From Ruegeria_B marisflavi (GTDB taxonomy: Bacteria > Pseudomonadota > Alphaproteobacteria > Rhodobacterales > Rhodobacteraceae), in assembly GCF_025673445.1 (NCBI RefSeq), contig NZ_JAOVQN010000003.1, positions 62,001 through 126,000 of the forward strand: 64,000 nucleotides of DNA. The letters are read 5' to 3'. The notes beneath the pieces were generated by a model. That model saw only the letters and a list, made by a program, of their open reading frames with translations. It had not been told where the DNA came from and did not search any database. A program made the position numbers and the translations under genes. This document shows positions 16,230 through 26,926 of the stretch, one piece after another; within the stretch, counting starts at the first letter, position 1; each line of letters begins with the position of its first letter.

Positions 16230-17189
16230 TCAGACCGAGTTTGCCATATCTCGCGCCATTTTCAGCGCCTCGATTAGGCTGGAGGGTTTGGCGATGCCCT
16301 GACCCGCGATGTCGAAGGCGGTGCCGTGGTCGGGCGAGGTGCGGATGAACGGCAGGCCGAGGGTCACGTTGACGCCGCGATCGAAGTCGAGCGTCTTGAT
16401 AGGGATCAGCGCCTGGTCGTGATACATGCAGACGGCTGCGTCATAGCGGGCGCGGGCGGCGGCGTGGAACATGGTGTCGGCGGGATGCGGGCCGGTGAGG
16501 GTAAAATCGCCCTGGATCTCTTGCAAAAGCGGCGCGATCCAGTCGCGTTCCTCGTGGCCCATGGCGCCGCCTTCGCCTGCGTGCGGATTCAGCCCGGCGA
16601 CCGCGATGCGGGGACGGGCGATGCCGAACTGGGTACGCAGGCCGGTGGCGGTGATCTCGATGGTGTCCCGCAGAAGCGCAGACGTCAGGGTGCGCGGGAC
16701 ATCGGACAGGGCGATGTGGATGGTGGCGGGTACCACCCGCAACTGGTCGCTGGCCAGCATCATCACCACGCGGTCGCGGCCTGCGAGCGCGGCAAGGAAC
16801 TCAGTATGACCGGGATAGGCGAAGCCCGCACCGTCGATCAGCGCCTTTTTGTGGATGGGGGCGGTGCAAAGGGCCGAACAATCTCCCGACTGCACCAGCG
16901 CCACGCCACGTTCGATTGCGGCGATCACGCCCGCGGCATTGCGGGGATCCGGCTGGCCCGGAGTCGTTGGCGCGGCGAAGGGCAGCGGCAGCACGGGCAG
17001 GGCTTCTGCCGCGGCCTGGGCCGCTTCACCGGGGGTGTCGAGCAGGGCAACAGGCGTGCCCGTTGGCAGGTGGCCGGGATCGCCGATCCACACAAACGGG
17101 CAATCGGCGCGCAGCGCGCGCCAGGCCGCCACGGCGATCTCGGGTCCGATCCCGGCAGGCTCGCCACAGCTCAGCGCGATGGGGCGCAC
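16230..17189 (-). CDS. pdxA: 4-hydroxythreonine-4-phosphate dehydrogenase PdxA
   Basis: NAD-dependent oxidation and decarboxylation of 4-phosphohydroxy-L-threonine in pyridoxal 5'-phosphate synthesis. 319 residues. Family blocks seen: LSCGEPAGIGPEIA at the N-terminus, APIHKKALIDGAGFAYPGHTEFLAAL, the metal-site GLNPHAGEGGAMGHEE, HPADTMFH, CMYHDQALIPIKTLDFDRGVNVTLGLPFIRTSPDHGTAFDIAG. Three bases separate it from surA upstream, so it is in that operon. A role in envelope biogenesis is not implied; the linkage is a common genomic one. Confidence 0.96.
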   Translation of the reverse strand: MRPIALSCGEPAGIGPEIAVAAWRALRADCPFVWIGDPGHLPTGTPVALLDTPGEAAQAAAEALPVLPLPFAAPTTPGQPDPRNAAGVIAAIERGVALVQSGDCSALCTAPIHKKALIDGAGFAYPGHTEFLAALAGRDRVVMMLASDQLRVVPATIHIALSDVPRTLTSALLRDTIEITATGLRTQFGIARPRIAVAGLNPHAGEGGAMGHEERDWIAPLLQEIQGDFTLTGPHPADTMFHAAARARYDAAVCMYHDQALIPIKTLDFDRGVNVTLGLPFIRTSPDHGTAFDIAGQGIAKPSSLIEALKMARDMANSV

Positions 17190-17192
17190 GCG

Positions 17193-18431
17193 TTATTCCT
17201 CGGTGATAATGGCATCGGCGCGCAGATGCTCGAGCAGGCTGTTTGCCAATGTCTCAAGCCGCTGCTGGGTCAAGGCATTGGCCACATCCTCGCGCGAAGC
17301 GTCGCCACCCAGATCACGGGTCCGGTTACAAAGCATCAGGAACATTAGTGTCTGGCCATTGTTTCGGGTCACCGAAATCGAGGTTTCGCCTGGATCCAAC
17401 TTGGCCAGTTCCAGGGCAATGTCCTGCGGGATTTCGCCGGGCTTGGCCGTGACCCGATCGAGCACTTCGACCGGCTGTCCCTTGGCCACACCATAAAGGT
17501 CGTCACAAGTGTCGACGCGCTGTTGCAGCTCGGCCGCGGCTTTGAGCGTTTCAGGGTTGCGGCCACCGGACATGGCATAGGCGGCGTATTCGATCGAAGC
17601 ATAACGCGGGGTCCCGACCGGGGCTTCGCGCAAGCCGCGCATTTGGAATAATGCAACCGCATTGGGCAGGGTGATGGGCGCCGAGACCTCGCCCGGGTCA
17701 AGTTCCAGAATCACCGGTTGCAGGGCTGGTGGTAGTTGTGCCAGCGGCAGCCACGGCATCTGACCGCCCTGCGCGCGGGTGTCGGCTGCGGAAAACTGGG
17801 TGGCCGCCGTCGCGAAGGCGTCGTAGCTTTTCAGCTCGGCGATCTGTGCGGCCAGGTCATCTACCTGGTCCACCGTCTGCGGAGTGAGAGGGATGATGAT
17901 CTCGGACAGCAGAACCTGCAATCCGCCGCCACCAGCCAGCCCGAGCGCGCGGTTGATCTCGTCCTCGGTTGGGCGCGCCTGAGCCAGGTAGCGGGCGCTG
18001 ATATAGTCGCGCCAAGCCATCTGGTTGCGCACGAAATCGCGCACGGTCTCGGCCGAAACCCCTTCGTTCTGCAACGCGGCCAGGAACTCCTCGGTCGAGA
18101 GGCGGGTTCGGGCTGCGAATTCGTCAATACCAAGCTGCACGTCCTCAGGAGGGACTTCGATCCCGGCCTCATCGACAGCCTGCAATTTAAGTTTTTCCTC
18201 GATTAGGCTGCGGCGGGCGTCCTTGGTGGGGTCACCGGGGATTCGCAGTACTTCCATCAGGCGGACGCGCTGTTCCAGCTCGAAATGGGTGATGATCCCC
18301 TGGTTCACGCGAACCGCCGGGCTGAACAGGCTTTGCGCGGCAATCGTGGTGGCTGACAGGCCAAGCGCCAGAACGGCACCGCCCAAAAGCTGCGCCAAGG
18401 ATCGGGACAGGTGGGTCAGGTTTTGCTGCAT
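17193..18431 (-). CDS. surA: SurA-like periplasmic peptidyl-prolyl isomerase/chaperone
   Basis: 412-residue periplasmic chaperone that delivers outer-membrane proteins to the BAM machinery. Signal peptide in the first ~32 residues (hydrophobic LLGGAVLALGLSATTIAAQ). The SurA_N-type domain follows (VNQGIITHFELEQRVRLMEVL, RRSLIEEKLKLQAVDEAGI), then one recognisable parvulin-like domain (QFSAADTRAQGGQMPWLPLAQLPPALQPVILELDPGEVSAPI). The start overlaps the end of lptD by 16 bases. Its location between lptD and pdxA is the classic surA setting; LptD is itself a known SurA client. Confidence 0.9.
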   Translation of the reverse strand: MQQNLTHLSRSLAQLLGGAVLALGLSATTIAAQSLFSPAVRVNQGIITHFELEQRVRLMEVLRIPGDPTKDARRSLIEEKLKLQAVDEAGIEVPPEDVQLGIDEFAARTRLSTEEFLAALQNEGVSAETVRDFVRNQMAWRDYISARYLAQARPTEDEINRALGLAGGGGLQVLLSEIIIPLTPQTVDQVDDLAAQIAELKSYDAFATAATQFSAADTRAQGGQMPWLPLAQLPPALQPVILELDPGEVSAPITLPNAVALFQMRGLREAPVGTPRYASIEYAAYAMSGGRNPETLKAAAELQQRVDTCDDLYGVAKGQPVEVLDRVTAKPGEIPQDIALELAKLDPGETSISVTRNNGQTLMFLMLCNRTRDLGGDASREDVANALTQQRLETLANSLLEHLRADAIITEE

Positions 18432-20563
18432 GTTCGCCTGTATTCTTTGTTTCCGCTCTCCACGGCAAAGCCGCTGAGGGCGATGGTAAATCCGAAATCG
18501 GTCGATGGCTCAACACTTGTCGACGATGTGTAGCGGCGATTGACCGAAATGTTAACCGATACGCATTCGTTCTGGTAGATAAAGCCCACGCCTGCCCTTG
18601 TGGCCCGCGAGTCTTCAATATCGTAGCGGATGTTTGCGGAGGCGGTCCAGTTCGGGTTGACCTTGTAGGCACCATCGAACCAGAACTCGGACACCGCCAG
18701 CGTGCGGTTCTCGGCCAGGTCGCGCCCCAGCCATAGGTAGGTGCCGCTCACATTGGTGCGGTCGTCCGTCCAGCTGCCGCGTACCTCGACCTTGGAGAAG
18801 TTGAGCGATCCGTCCAAGAGCCCGCGTGCGGTCAGGCCCAACCCCTGAGGCAACAGCACCTGGCCGGCGAGCAGCAGATCCGATGCGGTACCACCCAAAC
18901 CAGAGGTTTTCGAAAACCGCGGGTCGGCCGTGCTGCGGAATACCTGGCCCACGGTTGCGTAGGCCTGCCATCCCTTATTCGAGTAATGTGCCCAGTTCAG
19001 GCCAAAGACGGCGCGCGTGCCTTCCTCGCGCTGGTCGGGGGCCGGGAAGCGGGACAGCGCCAACAGGTTGCCCTGATCGTATTCGACGAAATTGCTTTCG
19101 TCATTGGGCAGGGCGGCGCCGGAGACGTCTGACCAGCCGATCTGTGCGATGGGTTCCAGATAGTGAGTCCCGCCAGCGCCCCGGTACACGGTCGGATAGC
19201 GCAGGGTCAGCGCCGCGCGCGGCGCGGTCCTGAGTGTGTCGCTGTTGAAATTGCTGTCGTTCCAGACCCGGTAATCGTCGACTGCGACACCCATCTTCCA
19301 GTCGGCGCGCAGGCCGCTGGCAAAGGTCCAGCTGCGCAGCCATTCCGCGTCAATGGTGGCGCGGGCGACATCGCGGCCGATCACGTCGGCGGTCGAGGTC
19401 CGCTGGTGGCCGTGGCCGTCGAAGGCCAGCCGCACCTCTCCTCCGATGGCGGTGGGGAAAAACCGCTTTTCGTAGTTGAGATCAAACACGTCCGAGGGGA
19501 TCTCGTCCTCGTTTTCGCTGTCGCGCAGGGTTTCGTAATGAATGATCCCGATGCGAAAGGCGGTGTCCCGCTTGACACGGGTCAGTGCGATCTCGGTCTG
19601 CAGCCGGTCGTACTCGGGCAGGCCGTAATCGGCAAGGTAGCCGTTGTCCGAAACGGTCTGGACCTCGAAGCTGAACTTGTAATCGTTGCGAAGGTCGAAC
19701 TGCCCCCAGGCAAAGACATAGCCGCGGTCCTCTCCCGGGATCAGGTCGTCGCGGGTATAAGCGCCCTCGATCTCGATCCGGCCACGGCGGAACGCCTGGC
19801 GGTAGCGCAGATCGAGGGTTTTTGTCTTGGCCGAGATATAGGGCGAGACGGTCAGGTCCTTGTTGTCGCCGAGGCGAAAGAAATAGGGCACCTTGATCCC
19901 GGTTCCCAGTTGCGACGTGGTGCGGATTGACGGGATCAGAAAGCCGGTAGCGCGCTTCAGGTTGGGATCGGGCAGACGGATCGCCGGGAAATAGAACACC
20001 GGCACATCGAGCACGCGGAACTGCGCGCCTTCGAAGTAAAGCTGCTGTTCCAGCTGGTCATGGATGACCTTTTGCGCCCGGATCTGCCAGAGCGGTGGTT
20101 TGCCATCGTCGCAGACATGGCAGGAGGTAACCGAGGTCTTGTAAAGCTGAGTATAGCGGCCACCGACACGTGTCATCTGCAAAGCGGCCAGTTGCAGCTG
20201 CTGGTCGAACACCATCCGCGCCCCGCGCAAGAGACCGTTTTGGAGCCCTTTGTCCATCGCAGCAGCATCGGCCAGAATCGTCGCCCGGCCGCCCTGGTCG
20301 ATCCGGATTGGACCTTCGATCTCGAGTTTGCCAGTCTGCCGGTCAAAAGTGATCTTTTGCGCTCGCAGGCGAATGTTTCCCTGGAACGCCTCGACATTTC
20401 CTTCGGCGATCAGCTGGCGTTCGGGCGTGATAAAGACACGGTCGGCCACCAGTATGGCAGGCTGGGCAGTCTCCGTGGCATCCCCGGTCGTTTGCGCCAG
20501 GGCCGGGTTTGTCAGGTACAGGCAGGCGACACCGGCCAGCACGGTGCGAAAGAGTGGACGCAT
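18416..20563 (-). CDS. lptD: LPS-assembly outer-membrane protein LptD
   Basis: 715-residue outer-membrane beta-barrel that, with LptE, inserts lipopolysaccharide into the outer leaflet. Signal peptide MRPLFRTVLAGVACLYLTNPALA; N-terminal OstA-like jellyroll (VFITPERQLIAEGNVEAFQGNIRLRAQKITFDRQTGKLEIEGPI); long C-terminal barrel with VFYFPAIRLPDPNLKRATGFLIPSI and alternating strands to the end. Start set at ATG 20563, which overlaps the lptG TGA by one base (TGATG) and gives the signal peptide at the very N-terminus. CxC-type cysteines are in the VTSCHVCDDGKPP stretch. Confidence 0.95.
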   Translation of the reverse strand: MRPLFRTVLAGVACLYLTNPALAQTTGDATETAQPAILVADRVFITPERQLIAEGNVEAFQGNIRLRAQKITFDRQTGKLEIEGPIRIDQGGRATILADAAAMDKGLQNGLLRGARMVFDQQLQLAALQMTRVGGRYTQLYKTSVTSCHVCDDGKPPLWQIRAQKVIHDQLEQQLYFEGAQFRVLDVPVFYFPAIRLPDPNLKRATGFLIPSIRTTSQLGTGIKVPYFFRLGDNKDLTVSPYISAKTKTLDLRYRQAFRRGRIEIEGAYTRDDLIPGEDRGYVFAWGQFDLRNDYKFSFEVQTVSDNGYLADYGLPEYDRLQTEIALTRVKRDTAFRIGIIHYETLRDSENEDEIPSDVFDLNYEKRFFPTAIGGEVRLAFDGHGHQRTSTADVIGRDVARATIDAEWLRSWTFASGLRADWKMGVAVDDYRVWNDSNFNSDTLRTAPRAALTLRYPTVYRGAGGTHYLEPIAQIGWSDVSGAALPNDESNFVEYDQGNLLALSRFPAPDQREEGTRAVFGLNWAHYSNKGWQAYATVGQVFRSTADPRFSKTSGLGGTASDLLLAGQVLLPQGLGLTARGLLDGSLNFSKVEVRGSWTDDRTNVSGTYLWLGRDLAENRTLAVSEFWFDGAYKVNPNWTASANIRYDIEDSRATRAGVGFIYQNECVSVNISVNRRYTSSTSVEPSTDFGFTIALSGFAVESGNKEYRRTCSKT

Positions 20564-21660
20564 CAACCGTCCTCCGCGTGCAGCAACAGGCCAAAAGTCA
20601 GCATGATCGCCGCAACCGGCGGCGCCCATGCAGCCAGCGCCACCGGGATCTGGCCATTTTCACCCAAAATTTGCGCGAAGTTGCGCATGAAATAGAGCGA
20701 AAAGCCCAGTAGCACCGCTGTCAGCACCGCGACCCCAGTACCGCCGAACCTGGTGTGGCGCATGGTAAAGGCCGCGCCCACCAGCACCATCGAGATCAGA
20801 AAAAGTGGGCGAGCCAGCTCGACTTGCAGCCAGACCTGATGGCGTCTGGTCGAGAAACCCGCCTGCTGCAACTCATCGATGGTCTGGGGCAGGTCGTATA
20901 TCGAGATCGTTTCTCGACGCCCCAGGGTGTCTTGTATTCGGTCCTGGGTCAGCGAGGTCGGAAGCTCGAACGAGTCGTGCCGGGTGGCGTTGACCTCGGG
21001 GTTCTGGCCAGATTCTAGCGGCCAGACCTTGGCGTTGCTCAACATCCATCGGCCGGGTTCCAGCATCGCGCTGTCGGCCAGGATCCGGCGCACCGGCCGG
21101 CCATCGGGCGCATAGCTGAGGATGGTGACCCGGAGCAGGGTCACGCCGTCGCCGCCAAAGCCCTCGGCGTGAATCACCGACTGGCCCTGCGCATCGCCCT
21201 GTCGCAGCCACAAACCTTCACCGCTGAGCGACAGCGCCGAGGGACCGCCATTGCGATACGTGTCGGCCAGCGTCTGATAACGGACAGACGTCGCGGCAAC
21301 AATCGGGTTTAGCATGATAACCGCCAGCCCACCGATGACCACCGCGACCAACACAGGGCCGACAAGCACCCGGATGCCAGAGCGGCCGATGGCCCGGGTC
21401 ACGACCAGTTCTGAACTGCGTGCAAGTCCGACGAAAAGGACGATCGTGGACAGGATCATCAACAATGGCAGGATCTCGCTGATCCCCGCCGGCACGTTCA
21501 ACAGAGTCAGGCCAAGCATCTGGCCGAAGCTGACATTATGGCTTTCGAATCGCCGCAATTGTTCGATCAGGTCGATCAGCATGACCAGCGCGACAAACAC
21601 CGCGCCGATGATCACAAAGCTTTGCGTGAAACGCCGGGCAAAGTAACGATCCAGAATCAT
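20563..21660 (-). CDS. lptG: LPS export ABC transporter permease LptG
   Basis: 365-residue inner-membrane permease of the LptB2FG complex that extracts LPS for transport to LptD. About six membrane helices: two near the N-terminus (FVIIGAVFVALVMLIDLIEQL), more after VGLARSSELVVTRAIGRSG, and three at the C-terminus around a periplasmic beta-jellyroll domain. The N-terminal ILDRYFARRF and IDLIEQLRRF are LptG-like rather than LptF-like. Start at ATG 21660 with GGAAAGG upstream. LptF, normally encoded just upstream, is not present; only 252 bases separate this start from the divergent pepA. Confidence 0.92.
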   Translation of the reverse strand: MILDRYFARRFTQSFVIIGAVFVALVMLIDLIEQLRRFESHNVSFGQMLGLTLLNVPAGISEILPLLMILSTIVLFVGLARSSELVVTRAIGRSGIRVLVGPVLVAVVIGGLAVIMLNPIVAATSVRYQTLADTYRNGGPSALSLSGEGLWLRQGDAQGQSVIHAEGFGGDGVTLLRVTILSYAPDGRPVRRILADSAMLEPGRWMLSNAKVWPLESGQNPEVNATRHDSFELPTSLTQDRIQDTLGRRETISIYDLPQTIDELQQAGFSTRRHQVWLQVELARPLFLISMVLVGAAFTMRHTRFGGTGVAVLTAVLLGFSLYFMRNFAQILGENGQIPVALAAWAPPVAAIMLTFGLLLHAEDG

Positions 21661-21912
21661 GCGCCGCCTTTCCTGCAAAGGCGATGCTTTGGATCATCGG
21701 GACCGGCAAAACAAGCCATGCCCACACAAACGTGGTACGCCGCTGCGGACAGCGAGACATGCCTTGTGTTTTCTGACACCGCGATCCCCCAGGAGCCTGT
21801 CATGCGATTTTTGTTGTGACCTTAAAGCAAATGGTTGGCCGGGAAAACTGCTATCTGGTCAAGATGCGGTGGGCAGGCTACCTGTTGTCGGACAGATGTT
21901 GAGGAGACCCTG

Positions 21913-23388
<1,476 letters not shown>

Positions 23389-23393
23389 AACCG

Positions 23394-23858
23394 ATGGGCG
23401 CCGCCTATTTCTATCACCTGACCCGCAATCCGCTCGAGGAGACGCTGGGTGTGCTGCTGGGTAAGTCGCTGGCGGCAGGTTGGCGGGTGGCGGTTCGGGG
23501 CAGTGATCCGGGGCGGCTCGATTGGCTGGACGAGAAACTGTGGCTGGGCGCGGACGACGGGTTCCTGCCGCATGGAATGGCGGGTGGGCCGCATGACGCG
23601 GAACAGCCTGTGTTGCTGACCTCGAAACCCGAGCTGCCCAATGGCGCGACCTGTGTCATGTGCATCGACGGCGCCGCTGTCAGCCCCGAGGAAGTAACCG
23701 CGCTTGACCGGGTCTGCATCCTGTTCGACGGCAATGACCCCTCTGCGGTAGAGGCAGCGCGCGGCCAGTGGCGCACGCTGACCGGTGCGGGCTGTGCGGC
23801 GCAATACTGGTCCGAGGATTCGGGCCGTTGGGAGAAAAAGGCCGAAACCGGCGGCTGA
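23394..23858 (+). CDS. holC: DNA polymerase III subunit chi
   Basis: 154-residue clamp-loader-associated subunit that binds SSB. It opens with the characteristic AAYFYHLTRNPLEETLGVLLGKSLAAGWRVAVRG and continues with LDEKLWLGADDGFLPHG and VCILFDGNDPSAVEAARGQWRTLTGAG. Start at ATG 23394, five bases after the pepA stop, so the two are coupled. The window also encodes SSB (62133-62672), which ends in the acidic tip that chi recognises. Confidence 0.92.
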   Translation: MGAAYFYHLTRNPLEETLGVLLGKSLAAGWRVAVRGSDPGRLDWLDEKLWLGADDGFLPHGMAGGPHDAEQPVLLTSKPELPNGATCVMCIDGAAVSPEEVTALDRVCILFDGNDPSAVEAARGQWRTLTGAGCAAQYWSEDSGRWEKKAETGG

Positions 23859-23899
23859 ACCGGCAACGCCTCAAACCCCGCAGTCCCGGAGGGAGCGGA

Positions 23900-24472
23900 T
23901 CAGGCCGGCGGTCTGAACATCGGGAACAGCGGTGGGGCTTCGTCCGTTTCGATGACGCCAATCTGCTCGAACCCGAAACGGCGGTAGAGCGACAGGTTCG
24001 CCGGGTTGGTGGATTCCAGATAGGCAGGTCTTCCGTCGGCGTCGCACTGGTCCAGCGACGCCTTGAGCAGCGCCGAGCCCATACCTTTGCCCTGACGTAC
24101 CGGATCGACAGCGATGAAGGCCAGGTGCCAACATGGGTCACTTGGGTGAAAGCTGTCTATCTGCTCGAATGTCGCAAACAGGGCGGTGTGTTTTTCCGGG
24201 GCGACCGTCTCTTCAAAGCAGGCCAGCAGATTGTCTTCGTCCGGATGGACATCGGGCGGAAGCCACAAGGCAGCCGCCGTGCAGTCGGCATTGCGATAGG
24301 CCGACCCATGGTCGAACGCCCGCCCGCCAAAGAAGTTCATCACACGCGGGAAATGCTTTAGAAAATCGTCCGGCTTCGGGTAGAGCCAGCGTATGAAAGG
24401 GTCGGCTGCAAAGCCCAGTGTCAAGCCGTTGAGCACCTCGGTCTGGGCGGATCGGTCGGCTGTTTCGAACAT
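23900..24472 (-). CDS. GNAT-family N-acetyltransferase
   Basis: 190 residues. N-terminal half resembles many bacterial GNATs of the FIRWLYPKPDDFLKHFPRVMNFFGG type; acetyl-CoA motif A is LAFIAVDPVRQGKGMGSALLKASL, motif B is PAYLESTNPANLSLYRRFGFEQIG. Start taken at ATG 24472 (MFETADRSAQ). The frame remains open far upstream because it mirrors the neighbouring ligase gene. The acceptor is unknown. It is divergent from the AMP-ligase gene across 267 bases. Confidence 0.85.
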   Translation of the reverse strand: MFETADRSAQTEVLNGLTLGFAADPFIRWLYPKPDDFLKHFPRVMNFFGGRAFDHGSAYRNADCTAAALWLPPDVHPDEDNLLACFEETVAPEKHTALFATFEQIDSFHPSDPCWHLAFIAVDPVRQGKGMGSALLKASLDQCDADGRPAYLESTNPANLSLYRRFGFEQIGVIETDEAPPLFPMFRPPA

Positions 24473-24739
24473 AGGCCCCTCGCTGGATGATCTGTGGTCC
24501 GAGTTGCTTGATCTTGGCGGATCATACCACATTGTTCCGATCTTGTCCGGGGTTCGTCTGCATCCGGGCCGCACCAGAACCGAACGAAAGACGTTTGCCG
24601 AGGCTCGGCAGACCCCGGCACAGGCACCGCAGGCGACGCGCGTCAACATCACGCCTTTGTTCCGGTTACAACGCCCGAATCCAAAAACATTTGGAAAGTG
24701 GTCGAGCCAGCGTAGTCTGTCCCAAAAGGGGAGGTTGAA

Positions 24740-26296
24740 ATGAATATTTACAAGAGCACTTTTCCGGACGTCGCCCTGTCGGACCTGACGGTCACCCAGC
24801 GGGTGTTCGCCGGTCTGGATCCTGCGGCCACGGTTCTGGTGGATGGGCCCTCGGGCCGCAGCCTGACGGGCGCGCAATTCATCGGCGGGGTCAAGGCGCT
24901 GGCCGGAGGGTTGACCGCGCGCGGCTGGGGCGCGGGCAAGGTTGTGGCGCTGATGGCGCCCAACATCCCCGAATATTGCGTGGTCTTCCACGCCTCGGTC
25001 TGGGCCGGCGGAACGGTGACTACGATCAACCCGACCTATACGGCGCATGAGGTGAACCATCAGCTCAAGGATGCGGGCGCCGATGTACTGGTGACCATCG
25101 CGATGTTTGCCGACACCGCGCGCGCGGCGATCGAGGGCACCGGCGTCAGCGAGATCGTGATCATCGGCGATGCGCCCGAAGGGATGGTGTCGCTCTCGGC
25201 ACTGATGGGGCCACCTCTGGCCGAACAGGCGTCGGTCGATCTGGATGAGCATATCGCGGTGCTGCCCTATTCCTCGGGCACGACGGGGTTGCCCAAGGGG
25301 GTGATGCTGACGCATCGCAACCTTGTGGTGAATATCGACCAGACGCTGGCTGCCGCCGATCTGACCGCGCATGAAAAGACAGTCGCTTTTCTGCCGTTCT
25401 TTCACATCTACGGGCTTCAGGTGCTGATGAATATCTACATGGCGGCGGGGGGCGGTCTGGTGACGATGCCGCGCTTTGATCTAGAGATGTTCCTGAACCT
25501 GATCACCCAATACCAGACCCCGCGCCTGTGGATCGTGCCGCCGGTGGCGCTGGCGTTGGCAAAGCATCCGATGGTGGAAGGCTATGATCTGTCCTGCGTG
25601 CAGCACATCAACTGTGCCGCAGCGCCGCTGAGCGCCGATCTCAGCGACGCCATGGGGCAGAGGCTGGGCACCAATGCCGCCCAAGGCTATGGTATGACCG
25701 AATTGTCGCCGGTCAGCCATGTGTCACCCTACGGCAAGGGCAAGCCGGGGGCCTCGGGCATCGCCATACCAAACACCGAATCCCGGATCGTGAACCCCGA
25801 AACGCTCGCCGACATGCCGCCGGGTGAGGACGGAGAGCTGTGGGTGCGGGGGCCGCAGGTGATGAAGGGATACCTGAATAACCCCGACGCCACGGCCTCG
25901 ACCATTGTCGAGGGCGGCTGGCTGCGCACGGGCGACATCGCTCATTTCGATGTCGACGGCTATCTCTACATTACCGACCGGCTGAAGGAGCTGATCAAGT
26001 ACAAGGGGTTTCAGGTGGCCCCGGCCGAGGTGGAGGCCGAGTTGCTGACCCATCCCGCAATCGGCGATGCCGCCGTGATCGGCAGGCCCGACAGCGAGGC
26101 CGGGGAACTGCCCATGGCCTTTGTCGTTCCGGCGCCGGGGCAGACCGCGCCGACATTGGATGAGGTGCAGGCCTATCTTGAAACCCGGCTGGCGCATTAC
26201 AAGCAGGTGCGCGTGCTTGAGGTGGTCGAGGCGATCCCGAAATCCGCCTCGGGCAAGATCCTGCGCCGGCTCTTGCGCGACCAGATCGCGGGGTGA
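24740..26296 (+). CDS. AMP-dependent acyl-CoA synthetase (4-coumarate/fatty-acid-CoA ligase type)
   Basis: 518-residue adenylate-forming enzyme that activates a carboxylic acid with ATP and CoA. AMP-binding motif YSSGTTGLPKGVMLTHRN lies near residues 176-193; also present are QGYGMTELSPVSH, GELWVRGPQVMKGYLNNPDATA, the hinge TGDIAHFDVDGYLYITDRLKELIKYKGFQVAPAEVE and the catalytic Lys near the end (IPKSASGKILRRLLRDQI). ATG 24740 has GGGGAGG upstream. The overall pattern is closest to 4-coumarate-CoA-ligase-like enzymes, but bacterial members act on many aryl and fatty acids. Confidence 0.92.
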   Translation: MNIYKSTFPDVALSDLTVTQRVFAGLDPAATVLVDGPSGRSLTGAQFIGGVKALAGGLTARGWGAGKVVALMAPNIPEYCVVFHASVWAGGTVTTINPTYTAHEVNHQLKDAGADVLVTIAMFADTARAAIEGTGVSEIVIIGDAPEGMVSLSALMGPPLAEQASVDLDEHIAVLPYSSGTTGLPKGVMLTHRNLVVNIDQTLAAADLTAHEKTVAFLPFFHIYGLQVLMNIYMAAGGGLVTMPRFDLEMFLNLITQYQTPRLWIVPPVALALAKHPMVEGYDLSCVQHINCAAAPLSADLSDAMGQRLGTNAAQGYGMTELSPVSHVSPYGKGKPGASGIAIPNTESRIVNPETLADMPPGEDGELWVRGPQVMKGYLNNPDATASTIVEGGWLRTGDIAHFDVDGYLYITDRLKELIKYKGFQVAPAEVEAELLTHPAIGDAAVIGRPDSEAGELPMAFVVPAPGQTAPTLDEVQAYLETRLAHYKQVRVLEVVEAIPKSASGKILRRLLRDQIAG

Positions 26297-26305
26297 GCGG
26301 CGGGT

Positions 26306-26887
26306 TTAGCGGCTCAGCACCAGTTTGCCGCCCGCGATCTCGATACTACCGAACCGTTGCAGGTAATCCATCCCGAGGAGCGATTCGCTCATCTCGCCTT
26401 CGTTCACCCAGGCGGTGACGCCTTGGTCGGTGAACCCGCCCAACTGCACCTGGCCCAGTTTCACCGGTGCGGTGCGTACCTCGCCATTGGCGGTATAGGC
26501 GCGGCCGAAATAGTTGAGCGCGGCTGTGTCGATGCCCAGCCGTTCGGCATCCGCATGGCTCAGCACCACCTGGCTGGCGCCGGTATCGACCAGAAAGCGC
26601 AGCGGTTTGTCCTCGACGATGAGCGTCGCGTAATAATGGCCGTTGGGGCTGCGCGGAATCTCGACCCGGTTCTCGCTCACCGAGATGCGCGGGGTGCCCG
26701 CAACGGTCCCGCGAATGTCCTGCCAGAGACCCACCACCGCAATCGCGCCGATGAAGATGAACACCCAGGCCAGCGCCATTTGCACGGACTTGCCAAGGCT
26801 CGCGCGATTATGGCTGATGAACCAGAACATCAGCGCCGCGCCAAGCAGCGAGAGATAGATCAGGCGGGCGGTGCTGTCTGCGTCCAT
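26306..26887 (-). CDS. Membrane-anchored retropepsin-like aspartic protease (TIGR02281-type)
   Basis: 193 residues: two N-terminal hydrophobic segments (IYLSLLGAALMFWFI and MALAWVFIFIGAIAVVGL) followed by a periplasmic retropepsin-like domain. The single active-site motif is LVDTGASQVVLS (Asp101), with downstream LGQVQLGGF and LLGMDYLQRFGSIEI, as in TIGR02281 clan AA proteases. Being half the size of pepsin, it should act as a dimer. Substrate unknown. The stop lies nine bases from that of the convergent ligase gene. Upstream on the same strand is marC. Confidence 0.85.
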   Translation of the reverse strand: MDADSTARLIYLSLLGAALMFWFISHNRASLGKSVQMALAWVFIFIGAIAVVGLWQDIRGTVAGTPRISVSENRVEIPRSPNGHYYATLIVEDKPLRFLVDTGASQVVLSHADAERLGIDTAALNYFGRAYTANGEVRTAPVKLGQVQLGGFTDQGVTAWVNEGEMSESLLGMDYLQRFGSIEIAGGKLVLSR

Positions 26888-26926
26888 GAGCGGCCTTTCC
26901 TGCGGGGTCCTCCCCGATATGGGGTG

